A stretch of DNA of 54,301 nt from Puniceicoccales bacterium. Lineage in GTDB: Bacteria; Verrucomicrobiota; Verrucomicrobiia; Opitutales; UBA9783. The stretch is taken from assembly GCA_031258545.1 (NCBI GenBank), contig JAIRMU010000002.1, forward strand, positions 1-54,301. The letters are read 5' to 3'. The notes under the pieces were generated by a model. It was not told the origin of the DNA, made no database searches, and worked only from the letters and a program-made list of their open reading frames with translations. A program made the position numbers and the translations under genes. Of the stretch, positions 25,570-33,674 are shown piece after piece. Position 1 is the first letter of the stretch; each line of letters starts with the position of its first letter.

Positions 25570-27758
25570 AAAATATTTTCCCATTTTTCACCTAAGATTC
25601 TTACCTCCGGCATAAGCACTTGACCGGTTTTTTGGACGACGATAGACCTAATTTTGGCTACCAATTCAATAACGTGGTAAAAAGTGGCCGTGCCATCGTT
25701 TAAAATAAAATTTGCGTGTTTAGGCGACACAAACGCTCCTCCTACCCGCATCCCCTTTAGTCCCAATTGATCCAGCAATTTTCCTGTAGATCCATTAACC
25801 GTATTTTTAAAAAAACAGCCCAAACTGATACCCTTAGGTTGTGAAATCGCACGTTGCGCACGTATACGTTGCCTTTCTGTTTTTATCGCTTGCGACTCGC
25901 ACGCGTATCCTTTGACAACGGCACCTAAAGCAATTTTCCCTTCCAAGCTTACACATGCACGGTAATCCGTTCGAACGTCATCGCGTTGCAACGTTTTCAC
26001 TTCTCCGCGTTCATCCATCACTTCAACCGATGCCACACGTTCCCAAATTCCCTTTAAATTTGTTCCAGCGTTCATCCGCAAAGCCCCTCCCATCGTTCCC
26101 GGAATCCCGTCCAAAAATTCAAATCCGCCTATGCCATTATTTTGCATGAAATTAAGCATTTTCCCCAGCGTACATCCCGCGCCTACGCGAAAACATACAG
26201 GATTCAGCGGAACAATGGTGCCCCATATGGGATCCGACAACCGTAAAACAATCCCATCGTACCGCGTATGCGGCATAAGCACGTTTGATCCGCTGCCCAA
26301 AATATACCAAGGAATGCCCAAATTCTTCGAATCCAACACAAGTGAACGTAAGCCCAATAAAGTTTTTGGAGCGCAAAAAAATAACCCCTCGCCGCCTATG
26401 CCAAAAGTGGATTTTTGATCCAAACGATCGTATACCGTTATACGTTCTTTTGAATTTTTCTCCAAATAATCTTTCCACAAATCCACCAAGCCTTTTACCC
26501 AGTCACGCGCATAGGCATCGATATTTCCTGCACCAATAAACGAAATCGTGCTTTGATCGCGTGACATAAAAAAAGAATCCGGCAACAAAGTCTCCAACTT
26601 CTGTGCAAATGGCATCTGTGGTAATATAATATCTCTAGAAAACAGCGCTTCCTCTTCAAATGCACGGTATGTTTCCCCTAAAAAAACGCGAGGATATGTT
26701 TTTAAAATGCGGATAAAATCGGGATAAAACAAGCGCATTCGAGAACTTCGATGCGGTTCAAAAGCAATCCACTGTTCTCCCGTAAAAAATTTCTTCACAT
26801 ATTCCAAATAAATTTCCAATTCGGTCGGATGATGTGCATAATCGCTTAATACGCATACACGTTCCGTTTTCAACAAAATTTCCTGACGACGTCGAATGCC
26901 CGGAAAAGACTTGAGTGCAAACCTATCTACTGCGTTTTTGGTAATCAAATAAAACGCACCCAACGCCATTAGAACATTGGCTAGATTAAAAATATTTCCT
27001 TTGGCATATTCTTCTTGAAAATTATCCCTTAAGCAATTGCAAACAAACGTCTTACTATTTTCGGTGATGGAAAAATCATGCCCCAATCGAAATACGGAGA
27101 TTCCTGGCAAAGGGAATCCAGCAATGGATTCTGGCATCATTATCCAAGACTGTGTACGTTGGCACAACCGATGCAGAGCCGATTTGTAAGCATCGGCGGT
27201 TGCATAGTAATTGGAATGATCCCAATCATCGTTTAAAACAAGTGTTGCCGTTGGAGAAAATTCCTCAATGGTACCATCGCTCTCATCCACTTCCACAAGA
27301 GTCCACGCTGCGCTTGAATCGTAGTCGCCCATAGGGTAATATGCAGTTTGATATTGCGCTCCCAACAAATAATTTACGGCAATCCCAGCCTGTTTAAAAA
27401 AATGGATCAAATATGCCGTGGTACTCGATTTCCCATGACTACCCACGATGGCCAAAACGTTTTTATTTTTTAACGATTGTGCCAAGAAACTGCCTCGGCG
27501 CGCAACTGGCCATTTCCAAAGGATCGCCGCCTGTATGAAAGGATGTTTTACGGGAACCGCGGAAGAATAAATCAATGAGCACTCGTCTTCAGGTAACCCC
27601 TGTGTCCACAGGAAACCGTTTTGTTGCAGCTGGTTTATGCGTGCCACCGTGATATAATCATCCCATCCATATATTTTATACCCTTGTTGCTGCAAATATA
27701 AGCCCAAGGATTCCATACCCATACCCCCTAAGCCCAATAAAAAGATACTTTTTTGCAA
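25566..27758 (-). CDS. murC-murB: Fused UDP-N-acetylmuramate--L-alanine ligase / UDP-N-acetylenolpyruvoylglucosamine reductase
   Basis: One chain of 730 residues does two adjacent steps of peptidoglycan precursor synthesis. The MurC half begins with LGLGGMGMESLGLYL and has the ligase P-loop AIVGSHGKSSTT and EVDESDGTIEEF. The MurB half (last 290 residues) has YILGSGSNVLM, GAGCTLGKMLNFM, the FLDGIPGTMGGALRMNAGT FAD-binding block and the SLGCFFKN catalytic region, as in short type II MurB. I place the start at TTG 27758, preceded by AAAGGAGAGG 5 bases away. The frame is open to an ATG at 27944, but those 62 extra residues lack homology. Confidence 0.92.
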   Translation of the reverse strand: MQKSIFLLGLGGMGMESLGLYLQQQGYKIYGWDDYITVARINQLQQNGFLWTQGLPEDECSLIYSSAVPVKHPFIQAAILWKWPVARRGSFLAQSLKNKNVLAIVGSHGKSSTTAYLIHFFKQAGIAVNYLLGAQYQTAYYPMGDYDSSAAWTLVEVDESDGTIEEFSPTATLVLNDDWDHSNYYATADAYKSALHRLCQRTQSWIMMPESIAGFPLPGISVFRLGHDFSITENSKTFVCNCLRDNFQEEYAKGNIFNLANVLMALGAFYLITKNAVDRFALKSFPGIRRRQEILLKTERVCVLSDYAHHPTELEIYLEYVKKFFTGEQWIAFEPHRSSRMRLFYPDFIRILKTYPRVFLGETYRAFEEEALFSRDIILPQMPFAQKLETLLPDSFFMSRDQSTISFIGAGNIDAYARDWVKGLVDLWKDYLEKNSKERITVYDRLDQKSTFGIGGEGLFFCAPKTLLGLRSLVLDSKNLGIPWYILGSGSNVLMPHTRYDGIVLRLSDPIWGTIVPLNPVCFRVGAGCTLGKMLNFMQNNGIGGFEFLDGIPGTMGGALRMNAGTNLKGIWERVASVEVMDERGEVKTLQRDDVRTDYRACVSLEGKIALGAVVKGYACESQAIKTERQRIRAQRAISQPKGISLGCFFKNTVNGSTGKLLDQLGLKGMRVGGAFVSPKHANFILNDGTATFYHVIELVAKIRSIVVQKTGQVLMPEVRILGEKWENIL

Positions 27759-27896
27759 TCCAACCTCTCCTTTATAATTTCCCACCAAATTAGTGCCAAA
27801 AAGGTGCCGTAGGCAAGATTTTTTAGCCCAGGAAAATGTTGTATGTGCTTTTGGGATATTTTTTACTGACTTGCATAAGATATTAGTAAATACTGG

Positions 27897-27915
27897 TGCA
27901 GAAAAATTTTCTGCA
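27897..27915. promoter_or_regulatory. 8-bp palindrome upstream of murC-murB
   Basis: The arms TGCAGAAA (27897-27904) and TTTCTGCA (27908-27915) flank a 3-base centre in the AT-rich gap between murC-murB and the divergent nucleosidase-like gene. Possible operator. It would be coding if murC really started at 27944. Confidence 0.3.
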
Positions 27916-28121
27916 TCGTAAAAAGTTTTTGAAAAATTTTTCACATACCGTACGAGAACATCAAAGACTTTTTGAAAATTTACAAATGATGTTGAACAAG
28001 ATACTCCCGTTGCGTAATTTTTTCGTGGAAAAAATTTCCACTATCCTTTTTGTTGACTGCAAAAAATTTCTTACGACTGGTGCTTTTCTTGCTACTATTA
28101 ACCATAACCCCACCAATACAT

Positions 28122-29159
28122 ATGTTACTCAAATATCTCCTTTTTCTTAATATGCATCTCTTGTATTTACCATCGGAATACTCTTCAGTTCCGCGACAAC
28201 TTGAAAGTAATTGTTCTATTTTATGCGTTTGTTCTCAAATTTTTGAACGCGATGCGATTCTGCGACAATTACAAAGCCTTTCCGATTGCAAGTCTATAGG
28301 AAAAAGACAATACAACGATTTCACCATACGTTTTTTTTCATACAGAGGTCGTTGCATAGCGGTGGCCGTCTCTGGTAAAAATTTTTTATCAACATCGCTA
28401 CGATTGTCCAAACTATTTCTTTTACTTCCAAACGTTGAAAAAGTGTTCTTTGTGGGCATTGGTGGAAGCTTAAATCCGAATTTAAAACCGGGCGATGTAT
28501 GCATTCCAGAAAAATGGGCATGTCATACCGTAGGCTATGTTTACAATAAAACAACAAATAAAACGCATGCTGTTCGCTATGAACCAGAATTGCCGCACTA
28601 TAAAGACTTTTACCCCACTTCTACGGAAATAGGGGTTGCCTCAAATGATGAAATCGTTCGTGCCCACTTTTTAGCATGCACACCTTCGTTATTTACTGCA
28701 GTTCAAGCCATTTTACCTCCGCCTCATTCTGTCCATAACTTTGATGTACACTGCGGAGGCATTGGCGTCAGCGGTACTATGTTCGTCGACAGTGATAAAT
28801 ACAGGCAGCATCTGTCTGAAACTTATAATGCCCAGGTGGTCGATATGGAATCTTTTCCATTTGCCGCCGCCTGCTACGAGTTCCAAAAACTCTTTTGTGT
28901 TATTCGTGGCATTAGCGACTTAGCTGGGGTTTTCAACGATGGTAATTTGGGCAATACCATTGACGATTCCAGAAATTTGGCTGCCGACAATGCTGCCTTG
29001 GTCTTTGCGCACATTTTGAGACGTATCCCGTTATCCAAAACAAATTATTCCAAAATACCTCTAAGACTCATTCAACAGTACTTATTCCCATCTAAAAATC
29101 CAGAATGCACCATAAACAACGTACCGCATTCACCCAAAGTGAATGCTTGTTTCCAATAA
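28122..29159 (+). CDS. Nucleoside phosphorylase / MTA-SAH nucleosidase superfamily protein with hydrophobic leader
   Basis: The C-terminal two thirds carry the PNP/UDP phosphorylase superfamily signature VVDMESFPFAAACYEFQ followed by VIRGISDLAG, with catalytic-type Glu and Asp, and FFVGIGGSLNPNLKPGDVCIP resembles the phosphate/ribose loop. The most similar arrangement I recall is that of secreted bark-storage-like proteins and MTA/SAH nucleosidases. The start is uncertain: TTG 28050 would give a long hydrophobic leader, ATG 28122 a shorter one and ATG 28152 nearly none. If the leader is real the enzyme is exported, unusual for a purine salvage enzyme. It is divergent from murC-murB. Confidence 0.7.
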   Translation: MLLKYLLFLNMHLLYLPSEYSSVPRQLESNCSILCVCSQIFERDAILRQLQSLSDCKSIGKRQYNDFTIRFFSYRGRCIAVAVSGKNFLSTSLRLSKLFLLLPNVEKVFFVGIGGSLNPNLKPGDVCIPEKWACHTVGYVYNKTTNKTHAVRYEPELPHYKDFYPTSTEIGVASNDEIVRAHFLACTPSLFTAVQAILPPPHSVHNFDVHCGGIGVSGTMFVDSDKYRQHLSETYNAQVVDMESFPFAAACYEFQKLFCVIRGISDLAGVFNDGNLGNTIDDSRNLAADNAALVFAHILRRIPLSKTNYSKIPLRLIQQYLFPSKNPECTINNVPHSPKVNACFQ

Positions 29160-29372
29160 ACCTGCATTTAAATGTAAACAGAAATGGGCTAAAAAGTGGG
29201 GGAATCACATTTCACCGAATGGCAACGAAATATTCTCAAAGGCTCTGCATGTTTTTCCCCATCAAAAAAGTAAAATAAAGATATACAATCCGTATTTACA
29301 TCCAACTGCCTATACCCTCTAAGCACCATCACCCATAAGCGTGGCCATACGTGGGCTTATAACCAATAAGCC

Positions 29373-31010
29373 TTAATGCTTTCCTGGGTCCAGGGTATTC
29401 ATTGTTCTTTCTAAAACTTCCCTGAGTAAGGTTTCGGCGTGCATTAAACTTTTCCTGGAACCAAAACCGTTTTCAAAAGTCTTGAATGCTTCTTCCTGCA
29501 TGCAATCTTGTTTGATGGAACGACTTCCACAAACAAACAGAATGCCCGTATCATCTTTACCACGCAACACGGATGTCCATTGGCCTTGTTGCAAGGTTTC
29601 CAACATCTTAATTAGACGGAAAATTTCCTCTATCTCCAATATTTGCGATAATGATACTATGGATGAGTCCAGAGTAAAGGTATCCACATTGTGAATTTCT
29701 AAGCCCCTATCGGCCAACAGTTTTTCCGCATTTGCATTAGGCTTATTTAGGTCTTCGGCCAAGCTGGACAATTGTTGATTAAAAATTTTGTCACGTTCAC
29801 TTCGCTGACAATCCTGCAAAACTTTTTCTTTGACGGTATCCAAGGCAGGGTAATAGGGATCCAAAAACTGTTTTAGTGCAACCAAAACATACCCATTTTT
29901 TACGGGCATGGGATCGCTTAAAAACCTTTCTTGGTCCAAATCAAACGCCTTCAGCAATACCTCTTTACCGAGGCCTTTGCGTTCGGGTAAAGAATTTTGT
30001 CCATAGGGAGGCAACGTATCAATTATCCTAACGTCGTTATCGTTGAGCCACTGTTTCCACTCCACCGTTTGCATCTGTATGCCTTTATCGTAAACCGTTA
30101 GAGCAAATTGCGTGGCACATTTCTCGGCAAGTACATTTAACTGTTCTTTTTCCCAATGATCCCTCACCGCCGATTTTACGGCCTCAAAAGATACCTCTTC
30201 CGAATCCACCTTTTTAAATTCATGCTTGTGCAACGTAAAATAACGTTCCAATTCTTGATCAGAAACTAAAGGTAGAGATGCCCTATGCTTGTTGGCTTCA
30301 AAGAACAACAAGGCAATTTCCGCTTGACGCTCAACCCTGTAATCATTTTTATGCGCTTCAAAAAATGCCTGCAACGTTTTGTCCAAAATGTTTTCCGGAA
30401 GTGTAACTTCGTTTCGAAGGCTTACGTATTGTAATTGATAAGAAGCTGTCCAATACTTGTACATTACTTCACATTCTCTGGGGAGGACAAACCCCGGCTC
30501 GGCCAAAACCTTCTTTACTCGCTCGCACAGGTAATCTTCCGTTAATAACCTGCGTAGATTTTGGGTTTTTCCAAATTGTTCGGACCATTTTTTTAGATAA
30601 TCGTTGTACAATTGAGGTTGAAATGCTTTGTTCTCGTCTAAAAATAGAAGCCTTGTTTTAATAAATTGATGCAATTCATCCTCTATGGGGTCTGGCAAAC
30701 CTACAACACGTGCAATGTGAAGTAAAAATAAGCGATAAAAGGCATAGCCTTGGGCAGATTCCATCCAGGCATTTTCTTCTGAACCCGTTTGCAATGCAAT
30801 GCTCAAAGCGCCATCGCGCACGATCTGTTCCATCTGTTTGGGATCTCCGAGATCGTAACCCCAAAATTGCGCCCCCACTTTCTTTTTACCGTAACCAAGT
30901 CCCGGCATGCTACCGATGGTAAACACGAACGGAATAACGATTACAATCAACAAAAGTGCAAACAGCCACCTGCGGTTTTTTTCTAAAAACAACTGAATAC
31001 CGCTCAACAT
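29373..31010 (-). CDS. Membrane-anchored SurA-N/PpiD-like periplasmic protein without visible PPIase domain
   Basis: A 545-residue protein: short cytoplasmic start, one membrane helix at about residues 15-32 (RWLFALLLIVIVIPFVFTIG), then a helical periplasmic part resembling the SurA_N_3 domain of PpiD, with VGLPDPIEDELHQFIKTRLLF and PELERYF-like blocks. I see no parvulin rotamase signature in the middle, so foldase activity is not supported; chaperoning of outer-membrane or secreted proteins is inferred. ATG 31010 is preferred over TTG 31031. It overlaps or abuts the end of the M42 peptidase gene in the operon DJ-1, M42, this gene. Confidence 0.65.
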   Translation of the reverse strand: MLSGIQLFLEKNRRWLFALLLIVIVIPFVFTIGSMPGLGYGKKKVGAQFWGYDLGDPKQMEQIVRDGALSIALQTGSEENAWMESAQGYAFYRLFLLHIARVVGLPDPIEDELHQFIKTRLLFLDENKAFQPQLYNDYLKKWSEQFGKTQNLRRLLTEDYLCERVKKVLAEPGFVLPRECEVMYKYWTASYQLQYVSLRNEVTLPENILDKTLQAFFEAHKNDYRVERQAEIALLFFEANKHRASLPLVSDQELERYFTLHKHEFKKVDSEEVSFEAVKSAVRDHWEKEQLNVLAEKCATQFALTVYDKGIQMQTVEWKQWLNDNDVRIIDTLPPYGQNSLPERKGLGKEVLLKAFDLDQERFLSDPMPVKNGYVLVALKQFLDPYYPALDTVKEKVLQDCQRSERDKIFNQQLSSLAEDLNKPNANAEKLLADRGLEIHNVDTFTLDSSIVSLSQILEIEEIFRLIKMLETLQQGQWTSVLRGKDDTGILFVCGSRSIKQDCMQEEAFKTFENGFGSRKSLMHAETLLREVLERTMNTLDPGKH

Positions 31011-31020
31011 AAATGCAACC

Positions 31021-32115
31021 TTACCATTCAAACTTATCGCTTGCCTTCAAAGAGCGTGTAAATTCAACGAGCAGTTGGATGGTCCACTCTATATCGTCTA
31101 GGCGCACCATTTCATTGGGTGTATGCATGTAACGCAAAGGAATGCTGACCAATCCCGTAGCCACACCATTACGAGACATTTGGATAACACGGGCATCCGT
31201 TCCCGTAGGTCCCGCCTCGGCTTCAACCTGATAGGGAATTTTAAGTTTCTCTGCGCATTCCTTAAGTCTAACGAATACAATGGGACTAATGTTGGGGCCC
31301 CGCGCTAAAATAGGTCCCGCACCCAATTTAAAATCTCCCAGACGGTTGCTGTCTCCGTCGGGGAAATCGGTTGCGTGTCCAACGTCTACCGCAATACCTA
31401 CATCGGGATGAATGGCATAGGTAACCGGCATTGCACCTCGAGTCCCAATTTCCTCTTGGGTTGTGGAAACCGAGGTGAGTGAGGCCTCCAAATGGCGATC
31501 CTGTGCCAAACGGCGCAATACTTCTTGAACCACATACGTACCTCCTCGGTCATCAATGCCGCGTCCACACATGCAACCATTGAGCACGTAAAAGGGCTCC
31601 TGTTCGTAAACAACGGGGTCTCCTATGGCAATTTTTTTCAAAGCCTCTTCGCGGGATTTTGCGCCGATATCGATCCAAATGGCCTGCAGTTTAGGCAATT
31701 TTTTTCTTTCTTCCGCATCCAAGAGATGAATGGCACGTCTCCCGGTCACCCCGTACACGACTCCCTTACCCGTTAAAATCTTAACTTTGCGCCCCGAAAT
31801 GAGTCCAACATCGTGTCCTCCAATGGCATCAAAAAACAGAAAACCTTCCTTGTTGACGTGTCTAACGATGAAACCGATTTCGTCCATATGTCCGGTCATC
31901 AAAACATGTGGGCCCCCCTGCGAGTGAATCGTCGCAATACGGTTTCCCAAAACATCCTTGCCGAAAATTTCGGCCACCGGAGCCACATATTTTTCAACAA
32001 TGGCTTGAGCCTCGGATTCGTACCCGGAAGGTGATGAGGCTTTCAACAGATCGATGAGAAAATCATCGGCTACGGTCTTTAATGGCTTACTTGTTTTTTT
32101 ATCGCTTGATTTCAT
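31021..32115 (-). CDS. M42 family metallo-aminopeptidase (FrvX/TET-like)
   Basis: A 364-residue cytosolic peptidase of the M42 family, which trims peptides as large complexes. Metal and catalytic residues are visible in MTGHMDEIGFI, RGIDDRGGTY, STTQEEIGTRGA and VAVDVGHATDFPD-type blocks, plus RYMHTPNEMV with the last His ligand. ATG 32115 overlaps the stop of the DJ-1 gene as ATGA, so the start at 32115 is preferred to 32133. The gene follows the DJ-1 gene and precedes the SurA-N gene, a probable protein-quality-control operon. Confidence 0.93.
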   Translation of the reverse strand: MKSSDKKTSKPLKTVADDFLIDLLKASSPSGYESEAQAIVEKYVAPVAEIFGKDVLGNRIATIHSQGGPHVLMTGHMDEIGFIVRHVNKEGFLFFDAIGGHDVGLISGRKVKILTGKGVVYGVTGRRAIHLLDAEERKKLPKLQAIWIDIGAKSREEALKKIAIGDPVVYEQEPFYVLNGCMCGRGIDDRGGTYVVQEVLRRLAQDRHLEASLTSVSTTQEEIGTRGAMPVTYAIHPDVGIAVDVGHATDFPDGDSNRLGDFKLGAGPILARGPNISPIVFVRLKECAEKLKIPYQVEAEAGPTGTDARVIQMSRNGVATGLVSIPLRYMHTPNEMVRLDDIEWTIQLLVEFTRSLKASDKFEW

Positions 32116-32666
32116 GGCACACTTTCTCCACAAGACATAGACTTTTTTAAGGATAATGCAAGATCTTTTGACATCAAGGCGCCGACAATCTCAAAAGCAA
32201 ATTCAAACGCTGCTCCCGGCCCATTGGCCGTAATAAAGTGATGATCCACAACCACCGAATCCGTCCTCAACGGAGGTAAATCGTCTTTAACCGAAACATG
32301 CGCCGTAAATCTTTCCGGTAATATACCTGCCTGTTTTAGCAGTAGCGGAGCGGCACAAATCGCTGCAATCCATTTGGAATCGCGGTTAAATTGCTGCAGG
32401 CATTGGTGCACATCCGTCCTGTTCAATAGATTAAATACTCCGGGACCGCCGGGAATAACGATGCCGTGAAAATCGTTATACGATTGCAGCGAAGAAAAAG
32501 GACAGTCGGCCGTCACCTGAATTTGATGGGCTCCCATAACTTGTGTGTTGCTGGATAAAGAAGCTGTCAAAACGTCCACATGTGCTCTACGCAATACATC
32601 CAACGGGACTACCGTTTCAATTTCTTCAAAACCATCATGAAGGAGAAGCAAAATTTTTAAATTCAC
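32112..32666 (-). CDS. DJ-1/PfpI family protein
   Basis: A 184-residue DJ-1 superfamily member. The nucleophile elbow AAICAAPLLLKQAG holds the oxidisable Cys (about residue 104), and Glu near residue 15 in HDGFEEIETV is the partner acid. GIVIPGGPG and the NGPGAAFEFAFEIVGAL end match the YajL/ThiJ branch. Proposed roles in that branch are chaperone or protection against aldehyde damage. Start is a GTG at 32666 with no clear ribosome binding site. The stop overlaps the next gene by 4 bases. Confidence 0.88.
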   Translation of the reverse strand: MNLKILLLLHDGFEEIETVVPLDVLRRAHVDVLTASLSSNTQVMGAHQIQVTADCPFSSLQSYNDFHGIVIPGGPGVFNLLNRTDVHQCLQQFNRDSKWIAAICAAPLLLKQAGILPERFTAHVSVKDDLPPLRTDSVVVDHHFITANGPGAAFEFAFEIVGALMSKDLALSLKKSMSCGESVP

Positions 32667-32772
32667 AGGATAAAAATAAAGTAAAAATCATCGGAGGTAA
32701 AGCCCTTAGAAATAAAGAAACAAAAAATAACATTGAAAAATCTGACCCTGGGTGCAACTCTCGCAACCGTTT

Positions 32773-33183
32773 ATGCTAGATCTTACACCTTTGCAGGATA
32801 CGATTGCTTCCCTGGAACGTGCCATTGCCGTGGGGAAACAAGTTCATGGTGCCGACGCTTCCGTTCGAGAAGTTGTCCAGGCAGGTATTATACAAAATTT
32901 TGAAATTGTTTATGAAATGTGCTGGAAGTTCATGCAACGCTGGTTACGCGTAAATCAGTCTAACGACATCGACCATTTGCGAACGCGTAAAGATCTTTTT
33001 CGTCTGGCAGCTCGGCACCAATTGATTCGAGATCCGCAGACATGGTTTTTGTACGGGGAGGCACGTAATTTAACCTCACGTACTTACCAAAAAGAACAAG
33101 CGACAAAAATTTATCATTTGGCACCCCAATTTTTATTGGATGCGCAATTCCTCCTGCAACAAATAGAATGCATGAATGATTGA
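32773..33183 (+). CDS. HEPN-domain protein of the HI0074 / nucleotidyltransferase-substrate-binding family
   Basis: A 136-residue four-helix HEPN protein paired with the next gene, as in HEPN/MNT modules (type VII toxin-antitoxin). Family text is clear: NFEIVYEMCWKFMQRWL and ARNLTSRTY. HEPN toxins use Arg-x4-His as RNase site with a nearby Tyr that the MNT partner can AMPylate. Here Arg98 and Tyr105 are kept, but residue 103 is Arg (CGT) where His (CAT) is expected. ATG 32773 is preferred to GTG 32752. It overlaps the MNT gene by 8 bases. Confidence 0.85.
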   Translation: MLDLTPLQDTIASLERAIAVGKQVHGADASVREVVQAGIIQNFEIVYEMCWKFMQRWLRVNQSNDIDHLRTRKDLFRLAARHQLIRDPQTWFLYGEARNLTSRTYQKEQATKIYHLAPQFLLDAQFLLQQIECMND

Positions 33184-33469
33184 TCTGGATCCTCGCATCG
33201 CCAATGAACTAAAAAAAATACTGCAGGCTTATGTCCCGGAATGCCGTGTGTTTGTCTTTGGATCTCGCGTTCAAGGCAACGCTCAAAAGTACTCGGATAT
33301 CGATTTATTACTGCAGGGAGATCATCCTTTATCCGAAAGTACTTTAGAAAAATTACGTTTTGCCTTTTCCGATTCAAATATTCCCATCAACGTAGATGTT
33401 GTGGATATACATTCGCTGTCCACACAATTTATCCAAAATATCCAACATAACAAAGAACAACTCCTTTAA
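33176..33469 (+). CDS. MNT-type minimal nucleotidyltransferase (antitoxin of HEPN/MNT pair)
   Basis: A 97-residue protein with a complete nucleotidyltransferase motif GSRVQGNAQKYSDIDLLL, that is Gly-Ser, ten residues, Asp-x-Asp. In characterised HEPN/MNT pairs such proteins transfer AMP groups to the toxin's tyrosine and silence it. The reading frame overlaps the HEPN gene by 8 bases, as is usual. Length is normal for the family, and no C-terminal extension is present. Confidence 0.9.
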   Translation: MIDLDPRIANELKKILQAYVPECRVFVFGSRVQGNAQKYSDIDLLLQGDHPLSESTLEKLRFAFSDSNIPINVDVVDIHSLSTQFIQNIQHNKEQLL

Positions 33470-33674
33470 CTACATGACATATCCATAATTGGATAAAAAA
33501 TTTCCCACTTAGCATCGTTCAGTACAGTAGAGCACTTTTTTAAATCCAAACAAAATTACCTTCAACATTGCAACGTTTACTTGTCTTCAATGCATGTTGT
33601 CATTCTTGCCAATCATACTCGAAATCGGAACTATACCCAGATGCCTACGCAAACGCATTCAATGCCGTTTCATT

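Noticed and set aside
27759-27944. 62-residue N-terminal extension of MurC-MurB
   Set aside because: No similarity to MurC, and a strong ribosome binding site points to TTG 27758.
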